Source: Streptomyces sioyaensis
GTDB taxonomy: Bacteria > Actinomycetota > Actinomycetes > Streptomycetales > Streptomycetaceae
Direction of reading: 5' to 3'
NCBI RefSeq assembly: GCF_004122735.1
Contig: NZ_SDIF01000010.1
Span: 54,217-118,216, forward strand
DNA: 64,000 bases
Shown here: piece by piece, positions 33,738 through 42,879 of the stretch
Position numbering within the stretch: position 1 is the stretch's first letter
Layout: every line of letters begins with the position of its first letter
Made by a program: the position numbers and the translations under genes
Notes under the pieces: generated by a model
What the model was told of the DNA's origin: nothing
Seen by the model: only the letters and a program-made list of their open reading frames with translations
Database searches by the model: none

Positions 33738-34228
33738 GTCATGCGCTCCCTGGTCGTGTGGTTCTCGTTGCCTGGCCCGCCGGATCGGATGGTTCGCCTC
33801 CGCACGGCCGTCCGACCCACTGTAGTGCCGTCGCACAATCTTTTCGGTCCGGACGGCCCGGTACAGGCTTGTGGGAAAGACGCACCTTCGCGGCGGATGG
33901 TTGCCCGCCGCCGCCGGCCGGTGCGCACACCGCCCGCACGTCCGGGCCGGGAACCGTTCCGAGCTGACCACGCCGGTCGAATTCCGGCCGGGCACGGCAC
34001 GCAAGCAGGCACTTTTTCGCCCTTAGAAGACCAATCAAGATCACTGAACGGCGGTCGGCGGGCGTGTTGTCAGTGCCAGGTGCGAGGATGCACCCAGCAC
34101 GATGCGGTGGGGGCGGGCGGTCTTTGTCGCGCCGTGCACTTGGGACTTGTCCGTGCCGACGTGCCCGGGTGCGGTGGGGGGATGAGCGGACCCCCTGCGG
34201 ATCCCGGCAGAAGGGACCGTTGACGGCG
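33738..34228. other. Divergent upstream region between pkaA and the FHA-FtsK gene
   Basis: 491 bases hold the two outward-facing promoters. No gene with a ribosome site or recognisable translation is present. I could not fix -10/-35 elements. An A/T-richer patch near 34020-34045 is the likeliest promoter zone. Confidence 0.5.
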
Positions 34229-37200
34229 ATGCAGATCCGGCTGACCGTCCTCGGGCCGCGCAGCGGCCACACCACTCGGGCCTGCGACGTGCTCGTGACG
34301 GCCCCCGCCGGGACCGCGCTGGCGGCGGTGGCCGGCTCGCTCGCGGCCTCCGTGGCGGGCTCCGGTGCGGATGTCGGCGGCGCGGGCGGCAGCAGCGCCC
34401 CCGTGGTGCTGTATGCCGGGACCGAGCGGCTCGATCCGCAGCGGGCGGCGCTCGGCGAGCCCCCGCTGATCGACGGCGCGGTGCTCTCCCTCCAGAACCC
34501 CGGCCCCTCCCCGGCGCACGGCCTGCCGCACGGCTCCGCGCGGCTGCGCGTCGTCTCCGGCCCCGATGCCGGCGGCGTGCATCTGCTGCACGGCGGCCAG
34601 ATCCGCATCGGCCGCTCCGCCGACGCCGATGTCCCGCTCGACGACCCCGATGTCTCCCGGCTGCACTGCGCCGTGACGGTCGGGCCCGACGGCGCGGTGA
34701 CCGTGGCCGACCTGCGCTCCACGAACGGCACGGCCGTGGACGGCGCCGACCTCGGCGAACAGCCCGCGCCGCTGCGGCCCGGCGCGCTGCTGCGGATCGG
34801 CGAGTCCGCGCTGCGCCTGCAGTCCGCGCCCGGCGCCCCGGACCCGGCCCTGGCGACCGCGCCGGACGGCGAGGGACAGCTGCGGATCGCCCCGGGGGCG
34901 GCCGGCGCGAGCGCTTCCGCAGCAGGACCGGCGGCGGCCGGCGGAGGCGGAGGCCACGGAGCGGCACCGGGTCCGCAGGGAGCCACCGCCGCGGCCGGCG
35001 GGGCGTATGCGGGAGCCGGGTACGACCGCCCGGCAGCCGCCTCCGCTCCCGTACCGCCGACCCGCCCGGCGGCGGAGAAGGGGCGGCGGGACACCCCGCT
35101 GCGCGGCACCCCGGCCGGCGGCGACCAGTCGTGGCACGGCGCGCCGGACCCCGGCCCGGGCGCCTGGCGGGCTCCCGCGGCCGCCCCCTTCCCGGATCTC
35201 TCCGGCGGCCAGGTCTACGACCGCACCGACGACGGCGCCCGGACCGACGGCTTCGGCGCCCCGCGCGCCGACGGCTTCCCCGGCGGGGTGCAGGACCCCA
35301 CGCACGGCGGGCAGCAGGCGCTCGTGCCGGCCGAGGAGTCCTCCCGTAAGGGCGGGCGGCGGGGCGGTATCGGCGCCTGGGCGCGGCGGCTGGCCGGCGG
35401 CCGGCCCGCCGTGGAGCGGCCCGAGACCCTCCCGGTGGCGTACCCGCCGGCCGGCGACCCGGCGGCCCCCGCGGACGACGCCGGGGAGACCTGGGCGGCG
35501 GACGAGGTGTCCGGGCCCGCCGCGGACGAGCGGTGGCCGGACGCCGCCGCGATCCTGCTCACCGCCCTGGGCCCGGGCCCCCGGCTCTGGGAGCGCGGCC
35601 CCGACCACCCCGACGCGCTGACCGTCCGGCTGGGAACGGCCGCCCGCAGCGGCGGCCGGGCCGCGGCGCCGGTGACCGTCGGGCTGCGCCGGGCCGGCTC
35701 GCTGGGGCTGGCCGGACCGCGGGCCCGGCTGACCGGGCTGGCCCGCTGCACCCTCGCCCAGCTCGCCGCGCTGCACTCCCCCGGCACCCTCGACATCGTG
35801 CTGATCAGCGCGGACCGGGCGCGCTCCGCCGAGGAGCGGGTGGCCGAATGGTCCTGGCTCGGCTGGCTGCCGCACGTCCGCCCGGCCCACGGCCAGGACT
35901 GCCGGCTGCTGCTGGCGTACGACAAGGAGCAGGCCGCGGCCCGTACGTCCGAGCTGGTGCGCCGGCTCGACGACGGCCCGCTGGGTCCCGGCTGGGCCGA
36001 CGCCGGGCGAGCGGAGACCGCCGCCGCCGCGGCCCGCCATCAGGGCCCGTTCACCCTGGTGATCGTGGACGGCGACCCCGGCTCCGCCGCGCTGCGCGAG
36101 ACCACCGCCCGGCTCGCGTCGGGCGGCCCGGCGGCCGGTATCCATCTGCTGTGTCTGGCCGAGACCCCGGCCGCCTCCCCCGCGTTCCCGCTGTCCGCGA
36201 CGTACGAGGCGGCCCGGGCGGCGTCCCCCGCCTTCGGGGAGTGCGGGGCGGTCGCGGTGCTCAGCGGCGATGTCGCCACGGCGCTGCGCGTCGTCCAGCC
36301 GGGCTCCGGCCCCAATGGCACGGTCGCGACGGTGGACGCGGTCTCCGGTGCCTGGGCCGAGCGGTTCGCCCGGGCGCTGGCGCCGCTGCGCGAGGACGGT
36401 GCGCCGGCCGGGGGTGCCGCGGTTCCCCGTGCGGCCGTCCCGCTGCCGGATGCGGCGCGGCTGCTGGACGAGTTGGGGCTGGCCCGCGCCACCCCGGCGT
36501 CCCTGATGGCCCGTTGGGCCGCCGCGCTGGACACCGACCGGGCGGGCGCCGTCGCGGTGCTCGGCGCCGGTCCGCACGGCCCGCTGGGCGCCGATCTCGC
36601 CGCCGACGGCGCGCATCTGCTCGTGGCGGGCGCGACGGCCACCGGCAAGACCGAGCTGCTGCGGGCGCTGACGGCCTCGCTGGCGGCCGCCGACCGTCCG
36701 GACCTGCTGTCGCTGGTACTGGTGGACGGCGGGGGCAGCGAGCGCGGTGAGGGGCTGCGGGTGTGTACGGACCTGCCGCACGTCACGACGTATCTCGCGG
36801 CCTCGGAGCCGGTCCGGATGCGGGAGTTCGCCCAGGCGCTGTCCTCCGAGCTGAAGCGGCGCACGGAGATACTCGGCGGCACCCCGTTCGCCGAGTGGCG
36901 CAGCCGGCATCTGCCGGCGCCGCGGGTCGTCGCCCCGCGGCGGACGACCGAGGGCACCAGCGGATCGGCGGCCGGTGACGCGGACCCGTCGACGACCGGG
37001 ACGCTGCGGCTGCGGGCGCGCAGCGGGGCACCCGCGGCGGACGGTGCGCCGGCGGCGGTGCCGATGCCGCGGCTGTTCGTGCTGGTCGACGACTTCGACG
37101 CGCTGGTGGCGCCGGCGCTGGGCAGCATGGGCCGGCCGGCCGCCGGTTCGGTCGTGCGGGCCCTGGAGGCGGTGGCCCGGGACGGGGCGGCGCTCGGGGT

Positions 37201-37576
37201 CCATCTGATAGCCGCGACCGGCCATCCGGACCGTACGGCCGAGACGGCGACGAGTGAACGGGCCGGTCTGCGGGTGCAGTTGGGCGCCTCCGACGGTGCG
37301 TCCGAGCCGGTGCCCCCCGGCCGCGGCCGGCTGCACCGCGTGGCGGACGGCTCCTCGACGCCGTTCCAGGCGGGCCGGGTGACCGGGCGGATACCCCGGA
37401 CGTCCACCCTCCGGCCGACGGTCGTCCCCCTGGAGTGGGCGCGGATGGGCGACCCGCCGGCCCGGCGGCCGCTGCGCGAGCTGGGCAACGGTCCGACGGA
37501 CCTGGCGCTGCTGGCCAGCGCGCTCCAGCGGGCCGCACAGTCCTCGGGTGCCGCGGCCGCCCCACCCCTACTGTGA
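34229..37576 (+). CDS. FHA-domain FtsK/SpoIIIE (EccC-like) ATPase
   Basis: A 1115-residue protein. An N-terminal ubiquitin-like segment (MQIRLTVLGPRSGHTTRACDV) precedes an FHA domain at about residues 110-190 (IRIGRSADADVPLDDPDVSRLHC, LRSTNGTAVDG), which binds phosphothreonine. A long Ala/Gly/Pro linker (about 210-430) follows. The C-terminal half resembles one EccC/FtsK module: Walker A GATATGKTELLRALTASL at about 805-822, LVLVDGGGSERGEGL where EccC has DFKGG, and Walker B LFVLVDDFDALV with Asp in place of the usual Glu. It has one full ATPase domain, no membrane segment and no DNA-reading gamma domain. ATG 34229 is the conserved start; a TTG at 34220 sits nearer the AAGGGA site. It faces two kinases, so it is a plausible phospho-reader. 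Confidence 0.88.
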   Translation: MQIRLTVLGPRSGHTTRACDVLVTAPAGTALAAVAGSLAASVAGSGADVGGAGGSSAPVVLYAGTERLDPQRAALGEPPLIDGAVLSLQNPGPSPAHGLPHGSARLRVVSGPDAGGVHLLHGGQIRIGRSADADVPLDDPDVSRLHCAVTVGPDGAVTVADLRSTNGTAVDGADLGEQPAPLRPGALLRIGESALRLQSAPGAPDPALATAPDGEGQLRIAPGAAGASASAAGPAAAGGGGGHGAAPGPQGATAAAGGAYAGAGYDRPAAASAPVPPTRPAAEKGRRDTPLRGTPAGGDQSWHGAPDPGPGAWRAPAAAPFPDLSGGQVYDRTDDGARTDGFGAPRADGFPGGVQDPTHGGQQALVPAEESSRKGGRRGGIGAWARRLAGGRPAVERPETLPVAYPPAGDPAAPADDAGETWAADEVSGPAADERWPDAAAILLTALGPGPRLWERGPDHPDALTVRLGTAARSGGRAAAPVTVGLRRAGSLGLAGPRARLTGLARCTLAQLAALHSPGTLDIVLISADRARSAEERVAEWSWLGWLPHVRPAHGQDCRLLLAYDKEQAAARTSELVRRLDDGPLGPGWADAGRAETAAAAARHQGPFTLVIVDGDPGSAALRETTARLASGGPAAGIHLLCLAETPAASPAFPLSATYEAARAASPAFGECGAVAVLSGDVATALRVVQPGSGPNGTVATVDAVSGAWAERFARALAPLREDGAPAGGAAVPRAAVPLPDAARLLDELGLARATPASLMARWAAALDTDRAGAVAVLGAGPHGPLGADLAADGAHLLVAGATATGKTELLRALTASLAAADRPDLLSLVLVDGGGSERGEGLRVCTDLPHVTTYLAASEPVRMREFAQALSSELKRRTEILGGTPFAEWRSRHLPAPRVVAPRRTTEGTSGSAAGDADPSTTGTLRLRARSGAPAADGAPAAVPMPRLFVLVDDFDALVAPALGSMGRPAAGSVVRALEAVARDGAALGVHLIAATGHPDRTAETATSERAGLRVQLGASDGASEPVPPGRGRLHRVADGSSTPFQAGRVTGRIPRTSTLRPTVVPLEWARMGDPPARRPLRELGNGPTDLALLASALQRAAQSSGAAAAPPLL

Positions 37577-37836
37577 GCCCCGACCTGCCGTGAAACCCGA
37601 CCGCCGTCCGTAACACCACCGTCACGAAAGGTCAGTTGACGCGGAACGCGGTATTGCGGACCCCGCGGCCGGGGCGTAGGACTGTCGCACACCGACCCGC
37701 ACGACGAGGCGCAGCGCGACACCGCACCACCGCTCGGCACGACGCGAACGGCACCGCAGGGACGCCGCGGCACGACGTGACACGGCGCTCCCTTCGCACC
37801 CGGCACGGCAGGCGCAGCGACAAGGGGGCTACGGGG

Positions 37837-39207
37837 ATGCGCAGACGACTCGACCGCACGGCGCTCGGCACCACGACCGCGGTGGCCGCGACCGCGGCGC
37901 TCGCCCTGGCGCTGGCCGCCTGCGGCAGCGGCGGCGGCACGGACCACGCGGACGGCGGCGGCACGGGCCGCGGCACCGCCCCCACCGTCCGACTCCCGCA
38001 CCTCGACGGCCAGAAGGTGCAGGTGACCGCGGTCTGGACGGGGCCGGAGCGGGAGAACTTCGGCAAGGTGCTGGACGAGTTCGAAAAGCGCACCGGGGCC
38101 ACGGTCGACTTCGTGCCCAGCGGCGACGACATGGCCGGTTTCGTCGGCTCCAAGATCGCCGGTGGCGGACCGCCGGACGTCGCGATGCTCCCCCAGGTCG
38201 GTGTGCTCCACGAGTTCGCGCGGAAGGGCTGGCTCAAGCCGCTCGGCGCGGATGCCAAGGCGCAGCTCACCAGGAACTACGCCAAGGGCTGGCAGGACCT
38301 CGGCGCGCACCGAGGCACGCCGTACGGCGTCTACTTCAAGGCCAGCAACAAGTCGTTGGTCTGGTACAACGCCCGGGCCTTCGACAACGCCGGCGTCAAG
38401 GAGCCGACGACCTGGCGGGAGTTCCTCACGACGGCGCGGACGCTGGCCGACTCGGGCGTCGAGCCGGTCTCGGTGGGCGGCGCGGACGGCTGGACGCTGA
38501 CCGACTGGTTCGAGAACGTCTACCTCTCGCAGGCGGGACCACAGAAGTACGACCAGCTCGCGCGGCACAAGCTCAAGTGGACCGACCCGTCCGTCACCCG
38601 GGCGCTGACCACACTCGGCGGGCTCTTCGGCCACAAGGATCTGCTCGCCGGCGGTAACTCCGGTGCCCTGCAGACGGACTTCCCGACGTCGGTGACCCGG
38701 ACCTTCAGCGGCGGCGGTGCCCCCAAGGCCGCGATGGTCTCCTCGGCCGACTTCGCCGCCGCCACCATCAGCCAGACCAAGGCCCGGATCGGCACGGACG
38801 CCAAGGTCTTCCCGTTCCCCGCGGTGGGCGCGAAGTCCCCGGTGGTGACCGGCGGCGATGTGGCAGTGGCCCTCAAGGACACCAAGGCCTCGCAGGCGCT
38901 GCTGACGTTCCTGGCGTCGACGGACGCCGCCAGGATCTGGGCGCGGGCCGGCGGGTTCCTCTCGCCCAACAAGGCGCTCGACCAGGCCGCGTACGCCAAT
39001 GACGTGCTGCGCACGATCGCCAAGGCGCTGATCGCGGCGGGCGACGACTTCCGCTTCGACATGTCCGACCAGGCGCCCGCCTCCTTCGGCGGCAAGCCGG
39101 GCCAGGGCGAGTGGAAGGACCTGCAGGACTTCCTGAAGAACCCCAAGGACGTCGCGGGCGTCCAGAGCCGGCTGGAGAAGGACGCCGCCCGGTCGTTCGG
39201 GCACTGA
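37837..39207 (+). CDS. Extracellular solute-binding lipoprotein of a sugar ABC importer
   Basis: A 456-residue family 1 solute-binding protein. The signal sequence TTTAVAATAALALALAAC ends in a lipobox (LAAC), so it is membrane-tethered outside. The mature part is typical for oligosaccharide binders: VTAVWTGPERENFGKVLDEFEKRTGATVDFVPSGDDM, GGPPDVAMLPQVGVLHEFARKGWLKPL, and GVYFKASNKSLVWYNARAFDNAGVKEPTTWREFL. The ATG at 37837 has AAGGGGG 8 nt upstream. It is the first gene of a three-gene operon with two permeases and no ATPase; the shared Streptomyces sugar ATPase MsiK, encoded elsewhere, would be expected to energise it. The substrate is not predictable. Confidence 0.93.
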   Translation: MRRRLDRTALGTTTAVAATAALALALAACGSGGGTDHADGGGTGRGTAPTVRLPHLDGQKVQVTAVWTGPERENFGKVLDEFEKRTGATVDFVPSGDDMAGFVGSKIAGGGPPDVAMLPQVGVLHEFARKGWLKPLGADAKAQLTRNYAKGWQDLGAHRGTPYGVYFKASNKSLVWYNARAFDNAGVKEPTTWREFLTTARTLADSGVEPVSVGGADGWTLTDWFENVYLSQAGPQKYDQLARHKLKWTDPSVTRALTTLGGLFGHKDLLAGGNSGALQTDFPTSVTRTFSGGGAPKAAMVSSADFAAATISQTKARIGTDAKVFPFPAVGAKSPVVTGGDVAVALKDTKASQALLTFLASTDAARIWARAGGFLSPNKALDQAAYANDVLRTIAKALIAAGDDFRFDMSDQAPASFGGKPGQGEWKDLQDFLKNPKDVAGVQSRLEKDAARSFGH

Positions 39208-39244
39208 CGCCGACCACCTCGACCGGGACCGGGGGACCGTCACG

Positions 39245-40627
39245 ATGAGCGACGCACAGGTCGGCAAGGTCAGCAGCGGGCACGGCGGGAGGCCCGACGG
39301 CGGGCGGTCCAGCAGCGGGCGGCCCCGTAGCGGGCGGCCGCGCGTGCCGGGCACCCGGCCGTGGATCGCCGCGGGGTTCCTGCTGCCGGCCCTGCTGCTG
39401 CTCGGGGCGCTGGTCGCCTACCCCATCGGCTTCTCCGTCCAGCGGAGCCTGTTCGACGCCTCCGGCAAGGGGTTCGTGGGGCTGGGCAACTACGGCGCGA
39501 TGTTCTCGGACGACGGCATCCGTACGGCGCTGAAGAACAACGTCGTGTGGGTCGTGGTGGCGCCGACGGTCTCGACGGTGCTGGGGCTGGTCTTCGCGGT
39601 GCTGACCGAGCGGATCCGCTGGGGCACCGCCTTCAAGCTGATCGTGTTCATGCCGATGGCGATCTCCATGCTGGCGGCCGGCATCATCTTCCGGCTGGTC
39701 TACGACCAGGACCCGCAGCGCGGTGTCGCCAACGCGGTGTGGGTCGGCGTCCATGACACGTTCGCCGACCCGGCGCCGTTCCCGGGCGCCAAGCCGCGGC
39801 CCGGGTCCGGCCTCGCGCCGTCCGGCGACGGCGGGTTCACCACGCGCTCGGCCGTCCGTGCGGGAGCCCCGGTCCCGCTGCCGCTGGTCGCCGTCCAGCC
39901 GGGCGATGTGCGCGACGCCCGGCCCGCGGCCGCCGCCCGGCCCCGGCCGGGAGCGATCACCGGCACCGTGTGGCTGGACTTCACCCGCGGTGGCGGCGGC
40001 CGCCCGAACGTCCTCGACGGCAACGAGAAGGGGCTGGCCGGGCTGACGATCGAGGCGGTCGAGGGCGGCCGGGTGGTCGCCTCGGCGACGACGGCGGCCG
40101 ACGGCACCTTCTCGCTGCCCGGCGAGCGGGCCGCGGGCGCCCGGCTCCGGCTGCCCGCGGCCGACTTCGCCGAGGCCTACCGCGGCGTCGACTGGCTCGG
40201 CCCGGCACTGGTCACCCCGGCCATCATCGGCTCCTACGTCTGGATGTGGGCCGGTTTCGCCATGGTCCTGATCGCGGCGGGGCTGGCGGGCGTCCCGCGT
40301 GAGCTGCTGGAGGCGGCGCGGGTGGACGGCGCCGGGGAGTGGCAGGTCTTCCGCCGGATCACCGTGCCGCTGCTGGCCCCGGTCCTGCTGGTCGTGCTGG
40401 TCACCCTCATGATCAATGTGCTGAAGATCTTCGACCTGGTCTACATCATCGCGCCGGGCTCCAGCCTCCGGTCCGCCAATGTGCTGGCGCTCCAGCTCTT
40501 CCAGTCGTCGTTCGGCACGGATGTCGACGAGGGGCTGGGCAGCGCGATCGCCGTCTTCCTGCTGCTGCTCGTGCTGCCGGTGATGTACGTCAACCTCCGG
40601 CGCATACGGAAGGAGCGTCGCCGATGA
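39245..40627 (+). CDS. MalF-type sugar ABC permease with an extracytoplasmic insertion domain
   Basis: A 460-residue inner-membrane permease. TM segments at about 40-62, 98-120, 130-153, then 320-345, 376-400 and 431-448 are those of a MalF-like protein. The EAA loop is PRELLEAARVDGAGEWQVFRRI at 350-371. Between TM3 and TM4 lies about 150 extra residues (170-318): a Pro/Arg linker and then a small beta domain, GAITGTVWLDFTRGG and LDGNEKGLAGLTIEAVEGG, with TTAADGTFSLPG, the pattern of Cna-B/SdrD-B-like or carboxypeptidase-regulatory-like folds. It would project outside the membrane next to the binding protein. Translation is coupled to the next permease by an ATGA overlap. Confidence 0.92.
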   Translation: MSDAQVGKVSSGHGGRPDGGRSSSGRPRSGRPRVPGTRPWIAAGFLLPALLLLGALVAYPIGFSVQRSLFDASGKGFVGLGNYGAMFSDDGIRTALKNNVVWVVVAPTVSTVLGLVFAVLTERIRWGTAFKLIVFMPMAISMLAAGIIFRLVYDQDPQRGVANAVWVGVHDTFADPAPFPGAKPRPGSGLAPSGDGGFTTRSAVRAGAPVPLPLVAVQPGDVRDARPAAAARPRPGAITGTVWLDFTRGGGGRPNVLDGNEKGLAGLTIEAVEGGRVVASATTAADGTFSLPGERAAGARLRLPAADFAEAYRGVDWLGPALVTPAIIGSYVWMWAGFAMVLIAAGLAGVPRELLEAARVDGAGEWQVFRRITVPLLAPVLLVVLVTLMINVLKIFDLVYIIAPGSSLRSANVLALQLFQSSFGTDVDEGLGSAIAVFLLLLVLPVMYVNLRRIRKERRR

Positions 40628-41538
40628 CGACCGCCGACGGAGTCGTACCGGCCGAGCGGCGCCGCGCGGCCGGTCCGGTACGCGCCCGGCAGCCGCTCAC
40701 GGCCCGGATCGCGGCGCGGGCCGGCGGCGGGGCGCTGCGGATCTTCCTGATCCTGGTCGCGCTGTTCTGGCTGATGCCCTCCGTGGGGCTGCTGCTGTCC
40801 TCGCTGCGCGGCCCGCGGCAGATCGCCGAGTCCGGCTGGTGGCGGGTCTTCGCCCAGCCTGCCCAGCTCACCTGGGACAACTACAGCCAGCTGCTGTCCA
40901 ACGGCAAGGTGATGGGCTCGCTGCTGACCACGGCGGCGATCACCGTGCCGTCGACGGTGCTGGTCGTCGTCATCGGAGCGCTGGCCGGCCATGCCTTCGC
41001 CTGGCTGGACTTCCCCGGCCGCGACGGCTGGTTCCTGGTGGTGGTCGGGCTGCTGGTGGTGCCGGTGCAGGTGGCGCTGATCCCGGTGGCCAAGCTGTTC
41101 GGCGCGGTGGGGCTCTTCGAGACGACGGCCGGGGTGATCCTTTTCCATACGGCCTTCGGGCTGCCGTTCGCGGTGTTCCTGCTGCGGAACTTCTTCGCCG
41201 AGATCCCGCGTGAGCTGCTGGAGGCGGCCCGGCTGGACGGGGCGGGCGAGCTGCGGCTGTTCACCCACGTCGTGCTGCCGCTGGGCGGTCCGGCGATCGC
41301 CTCGCTGGGGATCTTCCAGTTCCTGTGGGTGTGGAACGACATGCTGGTCGCGCTGATCTTCGCGGACAGCGGCCATCCGCCGATCACCGTCGCCCTGCAA
41401 CAGGAGGTGCGGCAGTTCGGCAACAACATCGATGTGCTGGCACCCGGAGCGTTCCTGTCGATGGTGGTGCCGCTGATCGTCTTCTTCGCCTTCCAGCGCC
41501 AGTTCGTCTCCGGAGTGATGGCCGGCGCGGTGAAGTGA
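40624..41538 (+). CDS. MalG-type sugar ABC permease
   Basis: A 304-residue inner-membrane permease with six segments. The first is LRIFLILVALFWLMPSVGLLL. The EAA loop that docks the ATPase is EIPRELLEAARLDGAGELRLFTHVVLP. The C-terminal end is typical (FLSMVVPLIVFFAFQRQFVSGVMAGAVK). The start ATG at 40624 overlaps the stop of the upstream permease (ATGA), implying coupled translation of the two halves of the channel. It is the last gene of the operon. The following 357 nt (41539-41895) hold no gene or clear terminator. Confidence 0.95.
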   Translation: MTTADGVVPAERRRAAGPVRARQPLTARIAARAGGGALRIFLILVALFWLMPSVGLLLSSLRGPRQIAESGWWRVFAQPAQLTWDNYSQLLSNGKVMGSLLTTAAITVPSTVLVVVIGALAGHAFAWLDFPGRDGWFLVVVGLLVVPVQVALIPVAKLFGAVGLFETTAGVILFHTAFGLPFAVFLLRNFFAEIPRELLEAARLDGAGELRLFTHVVLPLGGPAIASLGIFQFLWVWNDMLVALIFADSGHPPITVALQQEVRQFGNNIDVLAPGAFLSMVVPLIVFFAFQRQFVSGVMAGAVK

Positions 41539-41895
41539 GACCGCGGGAGACGGGGCGGGGAACCGCACGCCATCTCCTGTTCACCTTCCTCCCCCTACGA
41601 TGCGGGTCCCGTGAAGCGCATGGTGTGACCCGGCTTCGTCATGGAGACTGCCGGAGCGGCGCGCGCACGACTCTCGCACCGAGCGGTGGCGCCCCCGGCC
41701 CGGCAGGGCCGCGCCCGTGCGCAGCGGCCGCGACACCCGGGTACGCCCCGGACCGCGGAGACAACCACAACAGGCAGCACCGAGCAGCACCCGCATATCC
41801 ACGGCGGACAGGCGCCGGAACATACCGCCCGCATCCCCCTCACCTACGTGTCGTCATTCGTCCTACGTTCCCGACCGTCTGGAGACGGACCGCAC

Positions 41896-42840
41896 ATGAC
41901 TGCCCCCATCGCAGAGAGTGCCGCACTGCCGCGCCCCACCCGGCTGTCCGAGGTCAAGGGCTGGTTCTTCACCGCCGACCAGCTGATGTTCGACTGGTTC
42001 CTGGCACACCAGCAGAAGCAATCCGAGCCGGGCGATCTGCTCGAACTGGGCGCGTACATGGGCAAGAGCGCGATCTTCCTCGGCGCCCGGCTGCGCGCCG
42101 GCGAGCGCTTCACGGTCTGCGATCTCTTCGACTCCCCCGCCGAGGACGCCTCCAACTCCAAGGAGATGAAGAAGTCCTACGCGACCCTGACGCGGCGGGC
42201 CTTCGAGGCCAACTACCGGGCGTTCCATGAGGAGTTGCCCACCATCGTCCAGGGCCTCAGCTCGGTCGTCACCGACCACGTCGACGAGGGTTCGGTGCGC
42301 TTCGCCCACATCGACGCCTCACACCTCTACGAGCATGTGCACGGCGACATCCTCGCGGTGCGCACGCTGCTCACCCCGCACGGCGTCGTGGTGATGGACG
42401 ACTACCGCGCCGAGCACTGCCCCGGGGTGGCCGCCGCCACCTGGCAGGCCGTCGCGAACGAGGGGCTGCGCCCCATCTGCATCACCGGCACCAAGTTCTA
42501 CGGGACCTGGGGCGACCCCGAGCCGCTCCAGAAGGCGCTGCTGGAGTGGATAGCGGCCCGCGGCGACATCTGGCACGAGGTGCAGTTCGTCAACGACGCC
42601 CCGCTGATCCGGCTGAGCGCCAAGGGCGCCAGGGAACCCGCCCAGCCGGCCTCGCGACACCGGTCCGCGGGCGCCTCCGCCCCGCGGCCGGCACAGTCCC
42701 CGGCGGCCTCCGCGGCCCGCCCGGCCCCGCGCCCGCCGCTCCCGACGCGCGGCACGGTGCGGCGGCTGGCCCTGGACGTCCTGCCGCCGATCGTCACCCG
42801 CGCCCTGGTGAAGGCCCGCAAGCGGGCCCGCGGACGCTGA
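41896..42840 (+). CDS. Class I SAM-dependent methyltransferase with C-terminal basic tail
   Basis: A 314-residue protein. The Rossmann core has motif I LLELGAYMGKSAIFLGARL (about residues 47-65), acidic motif II FTVCDLFDSP, and a metal/substrate segment VRFAHIDASHLYEHVHGDILAVRTLLTPHGVVVMDDY, as in Methyltransf_24-type enzymes that act on sugars or phenolics. After residue 240 comes an Ala/Pro-rich linker and a basic tail ending RALVKARKRARGR, perhaps for membrane or polymer association. A GGA site lies 6 nt upstream of the ATG. It begins the polysaccharide/teichoic-acid-like region, so polymer methylation is a reasonable inference, not shown. Confidence 0.82.
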   Translation: MTAPIAESAALPRPTRLSEVKGWFFTADQLMFDWFLAHQQKQSEPGDLLELGAYMGKSAIFLGARLRAGERFTVCDLFDSPAEDASNSKEMKKSYATLTRRAFEANYRAFHEELPTIVQGLSSVVTDHVDEGSVRFAHIDASHLYEHVHGDILAVRTLLTPHGVVVMDDYRAEHCPGVAAATWQAVANEGLRPICITGTKFYGTWGDPEPLQKALLEWIAARGDIWHEVQFVNDAPLIRLSAKGAREPAQPASRHRSAGASAPRPAQSPAASAARPAPRPPLPTRGTVRRLALDVLPPIVTRALVKARKRARGR

Positions 42841-42879
42841 GGCGCCGGGCCGGGCCGGAGCGCCCCGGCCCGGCCCGCC

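Noticed and set aside
34229..37576. Type VII secretion EccC component
   Set aside because: Only one ATPase module, no membrane segments, and no WXG100 or other ESX genes nearby.
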